A stretch of 64,000 bases of DNA, taken from NCBI GenBank assembly GCA_013388735.1, contig JACAES010000008.1, positions 1-64,000 on the forward strand. The letters run 5' to 3'. The notes under the pieces were generated by a model, which made no database searches, was not told where the DNA came from, and saw only the letters and a list, made by a program, of their open reading frames with translations. Source of the DNA: Chloroflexota bacterium. Lineage in GTDB: Bacteria; Chloroflexota; Anaerolineae; Aggregatilineales; Phototrophicaceae. The position numbers were made by a program, and so were the translations under genes. Positions 18,608 to 26,730 of this stretch are shown here, piece by piece; the stretch's first letter is position 1, and every line of letters begins with the position of its first letter.

Positions 18608-19765
18608 CTAGAGGAGGATTTCACCGCCCGGCTCAGCCTTCACACGCATATTCAAATCCTCAGTAAACTTCATAATCTGATTGGAGAATACCGCGTTGGG
18701 TTGATAGATGACCAGGGGAACTGACGTTTTAGCGGCCTGATACAGTTGATCGTGCGCCGCTGAAATAACCGCGCGAATTTCCTGCCCAAGCACCTGCTCA
18801 ATTTCGTGCCAGGGCGTTTGCAGATTTGAGGGCGAATGGTTAACCACGACAAAATGAACACGGCGCGAGCCATTGGTTTCAAGCTCATGGAACATCTCAC
18901 GCGCCATCGTCAGCGCGACCTGAGTTGGCTCCAGCACCACAACAATCTGATCCATTTCCCGCTGAAGCCTGCCGGTCACAGAGGACAGACCGGCGCCAAG
19001 ATCAAAAACTGCCGGTCGCCCCATCGTCTTTAACACACGCACCACACTTACGGCGGACTCAAATGTGTAGTTTAGCTGTGCCTCTTTAACACGAACGGAG
19101 GAGAGCAAAACGCGCAAACCGGATTGATGGACAACCATTTCGCCATCAATCAAGGATGGACGGATCTCATTAGACGGCTTGCCCAGAACATTCGCCATAC
19201 CATGCGAGTGACCGAACCCCAACAGCAGCCCCAAAGCGCCGCGTCCCAGACAGAAATCAGCCAGCACAGGATTTTCACCGGCGAGTGTCAAAGCCGCCGC
19301 GACGTTAAGCGCCAGCGTTGTCGTGCCAACACCACCCTTAGCGCCAATGAACCCAATCGCTACCCCCTTGCTGGGTTCAGGGCGGCGCTGTGTGGTGCTG
19401 CGCGCCAGCATAGCCTTCACGCGGGACGCTAGTTCTGCCGGGTGGGTAGGTTTGGTCAGATAATCGTCTGCCCCGGCTTCAAACCCGGCAACCTTGTCAT
19501 CCACTAGCGTTTTAGCTGTGAACATAATAATTGGTATCGGACGTGTTTCAGGATCGGCGCGCAGACGACGGCAGACCTCATAACCATCCATATCGGGCAT
19601 CATCACATCCAGGATAATCAGGTCAGGGTGTTCGCTGGATGCCTTGGAGATCGCTTGATTACCGGCGTTCGCAGCAACCACTTCATAACCATGCCGCTGC
19701 AACATCAGGCCGATGAGTTTGAGGCTGTCTATATCGTCGTCTACGATTAGTATCTTATCAGGCAT
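18608..19765 (-). CDS. Response regulator receiver fused to ParA/CpaE-like ATPase
   Basis: REC: ILIVDDDIDSLKLIGLMLQ...DLIILDVMMPDMDGYEVCRRLR; ATPase: GFIGAKGGVGTTTLALNVAAALTLAG. Confidence 0.9.
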   Translation of the reverse strand: MPDKILIVDDDIDSLKLIGLMLQRHGYEVVAANAGNQAISKASSEHPDLIILDVMMPDMDGYEVCRRLRADPETRPIPIIMFTAKTLVDDKVAGFEAGADDYLTKPTHPAELASRVKAMLARSTTQRRPEPSKGVAIGFIGAKGGVGTTTLALNVAAALTLAGENPVLADFCLGRGALGLLLGFGHSHGMANVLGKPSNEIRPSLIDGEMVVHQSGLRVLLSSVRVKEAQLNYTFESAVSVVRVLKTMGRPAVFDLGAGLSSVTGRLQREMDQIVVVLEPTQVALTMAREMFHELETNGSRRVHFVVVNHSPSNLQTPWHEIEQVLGQEIRAVISAAHDQLYQAAKTSVPLVIYQPNAVFSNQIMKFTEDLNMRVKAEPGGEILL

Positions 19766-19875
19766 AATAGGATTAGGTTCGCGTTACTCAACCAGTATTG
19801 CTGACAGTCTAGCACGAAAGAATCTGCGGTGCAAGCAAAGGGCGCAAGCTCAGAAAGCGCGTATTCAGTCCAGGA

Positions 19876-19904
19876 TTGACGCACATTCGAGAGCATGTTA
19901 CACT
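19876..19904 (+). promoter_or_regulatory. Predicted promoter for T-box/valS transcript
   Basis: TTGACG - 17 nt - TACACT, about 40 nt upstream of T-box stem I. Confidence 0.6.
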
Positions 19905-19929
19905 GCCCATAATCTTATAGGCCAACAAC

Positions 19930-20172
19930 CGTGAATGGGAGAGTAGGCAAGCCTCCTGCGACAGAGAGTGCGAGCCATAGGCTGGAAGCTCGCTCACAGT
20001 GTTTTGCCGAATGTCACCCAGGAGTTGCCGTGCTGAAACATCAGTAAGCATGGCCGGGTAAGCCCGTTACAGCACTTGAGCGCTCCGCTTGGCAGACGCC
20101 ATCGGAGAAACAAGGTGGTACCGCGAAGGATACCCTTTCGTCCTTGTCTATCTGGACGGAGGGGTTTTTGTT
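19930..20172 (+). promoter_or_regulatory. T-box leader (tRNA-Val responsive, transcriptional attenuation)
   Basis: Stem I (GGCAAGCCTCCTG / CAGGAGTTGCC), AGAGAG motif, candidate specifier GTC at 20013-20015, T-box consensus AAGGTGGTACCGCG at 20112-20125, followed by an 11-bp terminator and T-run before valS. Confidence 0.92.
20133..20170 (+). terminator. Intrinsic terminator of the valS T-box
   Basis: CCCTTTCGTCC ... GGACGGAGGGG stem followed by TTTTT. Confidence 0.88.
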
Positions 20173-20189
20173 TTCTATCAGGAGAGCAT

Positions 20190-22811
20190 ATGACAAAAGC
20201 GATGCCCAGAGTTTTTGACTTTGCCGAAGCCGAACCGCGAATCTACAGCTGGTGGGAGCAAAACGGCTGGTTCAAGCCAGAGATTGCGTCATCCCAGGCA
20301 GAAACGTTTGTCATCAGTATGCCGCCGCCCAACGTTACCGGCGCGCTGCATATCGGCCATGCGCTGACCGCGTCCATCGAAGACCTGATGATCCGTTACG
20401 AACGGATGCGCGGCAAAGCGGCGCTGTGGGTTCCTGGCACCGATCATGCCGGAATCGCCACACAGTTGCAGGTTGAAAAAATGCTCCGGGAGCAGGGAAC
20501 GAGCCGCCAGGAAATCGGTCGTGAAGCGTTCCTGGCACACACCTGGGCATGGAAGGAAAAATACGGCGGCACCATCCAGAACCAGCACCGCCGCCTGGGC
20601 GCAAGCTGTGATTGGGAGCGCGAACGTTTTACACTCGATGATGGTCTCTCCAATGCCGTCCAGGAAGTGTTCATCACCCTCTACGAACAGGGGTTAATTT
20701 ATCGCGGCCCGCGACTGGTGAACTGGAGTCCAGGGTTGCAGACCGCCGTTTCTGATCTGGAAGTGGAGCGGGACGAAGAGCAGGGCAAGCTGTATTACTT
20801 TAGGTACCCGGTCGAGGGCGGCGAACATATCCCGGTAGCAACTACCCGACCGGAGACGATCCTGGGTGATACCGCCGTATGTGTGCATCCCGAAGACCCG
20901 CGCTACCGGCATTTAATCGGCAAGACGGCTTACGTGCCAATGCTCAACCGGCCTATCCCGATCATCGCCGATGCGTATGTTGACCGCGAGTTCGGGACCG
21001 GCGCGTTAAAAATCACGCCCGGACACGACTTCAACGATTATGAAATCGGCCAGCGTCACGGTCTGCCGGTCATCAATGTAATGAATCGGGACGCCACCAT
21101 GAATGCAGAAGCCGGCCCCTATACCGGCCTGGATCGTTTCGTCTGCCGCGAGAAATTATGGGCCGACATGGAAGCCGCAGGATTGACCATCAAAGTGGCC
21201 GAACATACCATGATCGTGCCGCGCAGCCAGCGCGGCGGTGAGGTGGTCGAACCACTCATCAGCACGCAGTGGTTTGTCCGGGCAAAGCCGTTGGCCGAAA
21301 AAGCTGTCGCCGCCGTGCGCGAGGGGCGAATCAAAATCGTGCCGGAGCGCTTCGAAAAAGTATATTACCACTGGATGGAGAATATCGAGGATTGGTGCAT
21401 CAGCCGCCAGTTATGGTGGGGGCATCGTATCCCCGCCTGGTACGGGCCAAAAGGCGAAGTCTATGTTGGCAAACAGCCGCCGGTTGGTGACGGCTGGATA
21501 CCGGAGGAAGACGTTCTGGACACCTGGTTCAGCAGCGGCCTGTGGCCTTTCAGTACGCTCGGATGGCCGGAACAAACGCCCGATCTGAAACGATTTTACC
21601 CGACCAGTATGATGGAAACCGGGTACGATATCCTGTTCTTCTGGGTGGCGCGCATGATTATGCTGGGCATCTGGTTCACCGGTGAACCGCCGTTCCGAAC
21701 CGTCTATCTGCACGGACTAGTTCGAGACAAATATGGACGAAAGATCAGTAAAACGCTGGGCAATACGATTGATCCCCTGGAAATCATGAATCAATACGGC
21801 ACCGACCCACTGCGGTTTACGCTCGTCACCAGCGGTACGCCCGGCAATGACCTGAACCTGGACAGCGACCGCGTGGAAGCTAACTGGCGGTTTGTCAACA
21901 AAATCTGGCAGATTGGTAATTTCATCACCAGCAACCTGGATGGTGATCTGCCTGCCGGGCTACCGCCGGCCTCCGAACTGGATTTACCCTCACGCTGGAT
22001 CATCAGCCGCCTCACACGACTGATCGGCAGCGTTCAATATCTGTTCGACATTTACCAGTACGGCGAGGCTGGACGTCAGATTCTTGAATTCGTGTGGAGC
22101 AAGTTTGCCGACTGGTATATTGAGATGAGCAAACACCCGCTCTACGAAAATGACGAGGAAGCAAAAACCAGGACGCGGCGTGTGCTGGTTTATGTGCTGG
22201 ACACCTGCCTACGGTTACTGCATCCGTTCATGCCGTTTGTAACCGAGGCGCTCTGGCAGTACATCCCGCACGAAGGCGACGCGCTTATTACGGCGAAGTG
22301 GCCGCACGCGGATTCAGCCTGTCTCGACGAACGCGCCGAATTTGAAATGAATCTGATTATCGATCTGGTGCGCGGCATTCGGAACACAAGAACCGAATAT
22401 CAGGTTGACCCAGGCCATCGCATTAAGGCCCTGATTGCGCCCGGAAGTAACCGCGAGACTCTGGAACAGTACAGCTACATCTTTGCACGTCTGTGCAACG
22501 TGAACGAGATTGAACTGCTGGATGCCAATCAGTCGGCACCCGATCAGGCAGCATCGGTCATCACCAGCGACGTGACGGTCTATCTGCCGCTGGCCGGTAT
22601 GGTAGATATTCAGGCCGAGTGCGAACGTCTGCGGCGCGAACAAAACAAGCTGGAAGAACAGATCGCCCGGTCGAAATCCAAGCTGGATAATGAACAATTC
22701 GTCAGCCGCGCCAAAGTGGAAGTCGTTGAGCGCGAACGCGATCTTCTGAACGAATTGCAAGCCAGCTTCGACCAGATCATGGAGCGAATCACGGCGCTCT
22801 GTAAAGAATAG
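20190..22811 (+). CDS. valS: Valyl-tRNA synthetase
   Basis: PPPNVTGALHIGHAL (HIGH) and GRKISKTLGNTIDPLE (KMSKS); start reassigned to ATG 20190 after GGAG; ORF-track start lies in the T-box. Confidence 0.97.
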   Translation: MTKAMPRVFDFAEAEPRIYSWWEQNGWFKPEIASSQAETFVISMPPPNVTGALHIGHALTASIEDLMIRYERMRGKAALWVPGTDHAGIATQLQVEKMLREQGTSRQEIGREAFLAHTWAWKEKYGGTIQNQHRRLGASCDWERERFTLDDGLSNAVQEVFITLYEQGLIYRGPRLVNWSPGLQTAVSDLEVERDEEQGKLYYFRYPVEGGEHIPVATTRPETILGDTAVCVHPEDPRYRHLIGKTAYVPMLNRPIPIIADAYVDREFGTGALKITPGHDFNDYEIGQRHGLPVINVMNRDATMNAEAGPYTGLDRFVCREKLWADMEAAGLTIKVAEHTMIVPRSQRGGEVVEPLISTQWFVRAKPLAEKAVAAVREGRIKIVPERFEKVYYHWMENIEDWCISRQLWWGHRIPAWYGPKGEVYVGKQPPVGDGWIPEEDVLDTWFSSGLWPFSTLGWPEQTPDLKRFYPTSMMETGYDILFFWVARMIMLGIWFTGEPPFRTVYLHGLVRDKYGRKISKTLGNTIDPLEIMNQYGTDPLRFTLVTSGTPGNDLNLDSDRVEANWRFVNKIWQIGNFITSNLDGDLPAGLPPASELDLPSRWIISRLTRLIGSVQYLFDIYQYGEAGRQILEFVWSKFADWYIEMSKHPLYENDEEAKTRTRRVLVYVLDTCLRLLHPFMPFVTEALWQYIPHEGDALITAKWPHADSACLDERAEFEMNLIIDLVRGIRNTRTEYQVDPGHRIKALIAPGSNRETLEQYSYIFARLCNVNEIELLDANQSAPDQAASVITSDVTVYLPLAGMVDIQAECERLRREQNKLEEQIARSKSKLDNEQFVSRAKVEVVERERDLLNELQASFDQIMERITALCKE

Positions 22812-22838
22812 GGTTCGTAAACAATCCGGGGCAGAGGA

Positions 22839-22878
22839 GCAGAGGAAGTCGTCTCCTTTCCACGACGGCTTCCCCTGC
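22839..22878. terminator. Possible bidirectional terminator between convergent valS and HEAT-repeat gene
   Basis: Imperfect inverted repeat GCAGAGGAAGTCGT ... ACGACGGCTTCCCCTGC between convergent genes. Confidence 0.4.
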
Positions 22879-23109
22879 TTATTTATCGTCTTCCTGTTTC
22901 ATTTTTAAGAAGATGGTACGCCCGGCCTCCTGAGCGGCCTTACGCACTTCAAGATCAGGATCGGTTTCAAACACTGAACGCAGCGCGTCAAGTGCGTCGG
23001 GATCTGCCAGAAGCGTTAGCTCGCTGATCGCCTTCAGACGTACCTGAGGGTTTTTATCCTGTAAACGCGCAATATGATAAGTTACAATGCGTTTACTCGC
23101 CGATGTCAT
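22879..23109 (-). CDS. Small HEAT-repeat protein
   Basis: NPQVRLKAISELTLLADPDALDALRSVFETDPDLEVRKAAQEA. Confidence 0.7.
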   Translation of the reverse strand: MTSASKRIVTYHIARLQDKNPQVRLKAISELTLLADPDALDALRSVFETDPDLEVRKAAQEAGRTIFLKMKQEDDK

Positions 23110-23247
23110 CCGTCACACCTTTGATAGCCTGATAGCCTTCAACTGTTTATTATAACAAGAATCGCTCCAAGCAGGCATTAGGTTGCTGTGTTATAGACAT
23201 GGTATAATTCTGCACGTCACTCCGTAAAATCCCAAGGAGACCATTCA

Positions 23248-24219
23248 GTGGCCCCGCCCGCTGTTGTTCTGGCAATCGGCAATCCTAACCACTTCAGCCA
23301 ACTGGCCTATAATCGGCCTCGCGCCATGCTGCCGGTGTTAGGCAAGCCGCTGGTTTTGCGCGCGATGGAATCATTGCATAGGGCAGGCGTCCAGCATTAT
23401 ATCGTTATTGTGGGCGAGGACGAGGGTTCGGTCGCGGCGTATCTGAACACTCAATGGCTGCCCAACGTTCGGGTTGAGTTTGTACTTCAGCCGGGCAGCA
23501 GCAGCCTGACTCGCACACTGGCACGGTTAGCCCAGGAGCTTAACACCAGGTTTATCCTCGCCAGTTACAATGCATTTGCCCACTCAAATTTCCCCGACCG
23601 ACTGCTCAGGCATACCGGAAGCGAACTGGTGCTGGGCGGCGCGCTGTTGAGCCTTTCTAAGTCCAGAACGAATTATTATGGCGTTGCCAAAGATCACGCC
23701 ATCAGTCGAATTACGCAGGAAATCCCGGCAGATGACAATGCCTTCCTGCTGGCAAATATGGCCGTTTGTGGCGAAACATTCATCCGGTATCTCAGCAGCC
23801 TGACACTAAATACCAGCGTCTTCACCAACCAGTTTCTTGACATCGCCAGGATATACCTTCAGGCCGGCGGCGCGGTTTCACTGGCCGAAACCACCTGGAC
23901 GCTGCCCATAGAAACGGATTATGATCTGCTGACTTTAAACCGGCAGCTTTTGACCGACCAGCAGGACAGCCATATCTTAAGTGAACTTCCCGGAAGCGTA
24001 CAGATTATTCCGCCCGTCCGTATTGACCCGCACGTCAGTGTGGGGCAGGGGGCGCGGATAGGGCCGCGCGTATACCTCGAATCAGGATGCAGCATCGGAC
24101 AGTATGCTGTCATCAGCGACGCTATTATCTTTCAGAATGCTATTATACCGGCAGAAACGACGGTTCATGATGCGATCATCTCCAACCGCCTGCAAATCAA
24201 CGGCGCGGATATACGCTAG
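23248..24219 (+). CDS. Sugar-1-phosphate nucleotidyltransferase-like protein with left-handed beta-helix C-terminus
   Basis: GTG start; NRPRAMLPVLGKPLVLRAMESLHRAG; C-terminal hexapeptide-like repeats (VSVGQGARIGPRVYLESGCSIGQYAVISDAIIFQNAIIP). Confidence 0.8.
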   Translation: MAPPAVVLAIGNPNHFSQLAYNRPRAMLPVLGKPLVLRAMESLHRAGVQHYIVIVGEDEGSVAAYLNTQWLPNVRVEFVLQPGSSSLTRTLARLAQELNTRFILASYNAFAHSNFPDRLLRHTGSELVLGGALLSLSKSRTNYYGVAKDHAISRITQEIPADDNAFLLANMAVCGETFIRYLSSLTLNTSVFTNQFLDIARIYLQAGGAVSLAETTWTLPIETDYDLLTLNRQLLTDQQDSHILSELPGSVQIIPPVRIDPHVSVGQGARIGPRVYLESGCSIGQYAVISDAIIFQNAIIPAETTVHDAIISNRLQINGADIR

Positions 24220-24289
24220 GACAGACGGTCAATTTCCGTTATGATGAAACACGTAACTTATCGTCAGATGCTTAACCAAGGGTTGAAAT

Positions 24290-25639
24290 TTGGCCCAGGG
24301 CTATAAACGGTGTCCCATTTGTGAGACACCCAACCATCGTAACGCCAGCGTTTGCAGCACGTGCGGCGCGACGCTCACCAATGTTCAGATTACCGCCAGA
24401 AGCGACCAGGCTGAATCCCTACCTGCCGATTACACCTATCATTACGGTGAAACGGATCTGTCCGAACGAAACCTGCGCTGGCGCGGCGCAACCTACTTTC
24501 TCAGCGGTCTGATGATCTTGGGCGCGCTGTTTTGCGTCGGCGCTGTCGCGCTGGCCGGCGCTAACCTGTTTAATTCGCTGGCTCAACCCGGCGCGTTATC
24601 GTCGCCTGCTCCGGCAACCAGTCCGCTGCCGATCACAACCAACACGCCCCGGCCAACGCTGGCATGGGCAACCGTGACACCTGCGCCGCCAACGCCGCTG
24701 CCTACAGCGACCGCTACCTTCACGCCCACCGAAGGCCCATGTATCCAGCAGGTGCTGCCAAACGATGACCTGTACGCCATCGTCGCGCGCTGCGGCCACC
24801 GGCATTATGATGTGATACTGAGCCTTGTGGCCGAATTGAACAATCTGGAAGACCCATCCCGTATTCTTCCCGGTGAATTTATTGAAGTCCCCTGGCCGAC
24901 TTCGACCCTTGACCCAAATGCTGCCCCAACGGGCGAAAGCAGCGCCGAAAATACGGGAGACACAGAAACGGTCGCGCTTGCCAGCAGCATCCAGCCTGTG
25001 CGCGTGCCGGACGGAGGGCCAGCCCCTACCGAAACATTACTGCCAGGAGTAATGTGGCATACCATTCAGTCGGGTGAAGACATCCTTCTGGTGGCCTACC
25101 TGTATGGCGCAAATCTCAAAATCCTGTCGGAACTGAACCCGGAAGTTACGTTTTCGCAGTGTGACTTCGGCTCCGGGTCAGGAGGGCCAAACTGCACCGT
25201 TCAACTGTACATCGGCCAACGGCTGCGTGTGCCAGCTCCCACACCCACACCAACCCTTTCACCTACACCATCCGGCAGCGAAACGCCCACGCCCACCGCG
25301 ACCCCAACCTTCAACGCCCCCAGTCCGTTGAGTCCCAGCGACCGCGCCTTCTTCCGATATGATGAATTGATCACGCTGCGCTGGGTCACTTCCGGTTCGC
25401 TGGCGGCAAACCAGGTCTATCTGGTGCGAGTTGAAGATCAGGTGACGAAAGCCGCCTACACCGCGACCACACGCGAACTGTATTTTATCGTCCCAGAAGC
25501 TTGGCACAATCAGGATGCTGCACGACACGATTTCGTCTGGACGGTGAGCGTTGTGGATAACGACCGCCCGGATGCGCCTTATTTTACGACCGAGCCGCGC
25601 CTGTTCACCTGGCAGGGGCGCGCAAAGGACAAAAACTAG
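24290..25639 (+). CDS. Zinc-ribbon / TM / LysM surface protein
   Basis: TTG start; CPICETPNHRNASVCSTCG zinc ribbon; TM; two LysM-like segments; Pro/Thr linker. Confidence 0.75.
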   Translation: MAQGYKRCPICETPNHRNASVCSTCGATLTNVQITARSDQAESLPADYTYHYGETDLSERNLRWRGATYFLSGLMILGALFCVGAVALAGANLFNSLAQPGALSSPAPATSPLPITTNTPRPTLAWATVTPAPPTPLPTATATFTPTEGPCIQQVLPNDDLYAIVARCGHRHYDVILSLVAELNNLEDPSRILPGEFIEVPWPTSTLDPNAAPTGESSAENTGDTETVALASSIQPVRVPDGGPAPTETLLPGVMWHTIQSGEDILLVAYLYGANLKILSELNPEVTFSQCDFGSGSGGPNCTVQLYIGQRLRVPAPTPTPTLSPTPSGSETPTPTATPTFNAPSPLSPSDRAFFRYDELITLRWVTSGSLAANQVYLVRVEDQVTKAAYTATTRELYFIVPEAWHNQDAARHDFVWTVSVVDNDRPDAPYFTTEPRLFTWQGRAKDKN

Positions 25640-25640
25640 C

Positions 25641-26729
25641 ATGAGAAACAACCTGCTTTTGCTGGCAGCCTCAAGCGTCTTACTACTGGCAGGCTGCAAC
25701 TTTACACCGCTGCCCCAGGCGACGCCGACCATTCAGCCTATCGCACCGACCGGCGAACCCAGCAGCACGCCGACGCCAACGGAAACTACGGCTTTTGAGC
25801 CGCCGGTCGAAAGCCCAACGCCTTCATTCACTGCCGCGCCGCCGACCGAAACGTGGACGCCAACCGCTACACCCGGCCCATACGAACATACCATCAGGGA
25901 AGGCGACTCGCTGATTACAATCGTGCAGGTTTACGGATATACCAATTTAAGTGTTGCGCCGGGCAGCATCATTTCAGACATTGTGGCTTTGAACGGCCTT
26001 CGGAACGCGGATAGTCTACCGGCTCCAGGTAATGTCATCCTGATTCCTCGACAGACGGCAACGTCCACACCGGGTAATGAGGCAACGGTGGCTGTCGTTC
26101 AGGCGACGAGTGCCGCCTCCGCGCCGGTGGTCACGCTGGCGAGTAATACCGCTATCCAGGACTATATTGTGCAACCCAATGATACGTTCGTCGGCATCGC
26201 CCAACAGCTTAATACCACCATTGAAGTGCTGGCGGTGCTGAACCCTGAAGTAAATATTTTCGGCTGCAACTTCGAGATTCCCAGCGGCGGGCCGGACTGC
26301 AACCCCCCGCTGCAAATCGGGCAGGTATTAAAAGCGCCGGCACCCACGCCAACACCCACACTATCACCGACGCCCTCCGGCAGCGAGACGCCAACCCCAA
26401 CGCCGACCTATAAAGCGCCGCTGCTGGTATATCCGCCCCAGAACGCTATTGCTCCTCCCGGTGTATTCAGCCTGCAATGGGTGGGTATTGGCGTGCTGCG
26501 TCCCGACGAGTTTTACCTGGTGGAGGTGTCCGACGAAACGACTGAACAGGTCTTCCGGCAGGTGACAAAAAACACATCCATACGGTTGCCGGAAGATATG
26601 ATCCCAGATGATGGGCAAACCCATTCGATCAAGTGGACGGTTCGCGTGGCGACTCCGAACGAAATGGGCGTTTACCGGCCCATCGGCGGTGTGCCGGAAA
26701 TTCGCACCTTCTTATGGCAAAGTCGGTAG
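25641..26729 (+). CDS. LysM lipoprotein, paralog of the preceding gene
   Basis: Lipobox-like signal LLLAASSVLLLAGC; LysM segments (HTIREGDSLITIVQVYG; YIVQPNDTFVGIAQQLNT); start reassigned to ATG 25641. Confidence 0.78.
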   Translation: MRNNLLLLAASSVLLLAGCNFTPLPQATPTIQPIAPTGEPSSTPTPTETTAFEPPVESPTPSFTAAPPTETWTPTATPGPYEHTIREGDSLITIVQVYGYTNLSVAPGSIISDIVALNGLRNADSLPAPGNVILIPRQTATSTPGNEATVAVVQATSAASAPVVTLASNTAIQDYIVQPNDTFVGIAQQLNTTIEVLAVLNPEVNIFGCNFEIPSGGPDCNPPLQIGQVLKAPAPTPTPTLSPTPSGSETPTPTPTYKAPLLVYPPQNAIAPPGVFSLQWVGIGVLRPDEFYLVEVSDETTEQVFRQVTKNTSIRLPEDMIPDDGQTHSIKWTVRVATPNEMGVYRPIGGVPEIRTFLWQSR

Positions 26730-26730
26730 A

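Noticed and set aside
20076-20189. 38-aa N-terminal extension of valS in the ORF track
   Set aside because: Lies in the T-box and its terminator; the true start is ATG 20190 after GGAG.
24600-25320. Pro/Thr-rich repeats as a tandem DNA repeat
   Set aside because: Low-complexity coding for a linker; nucleotide units are not conserved.
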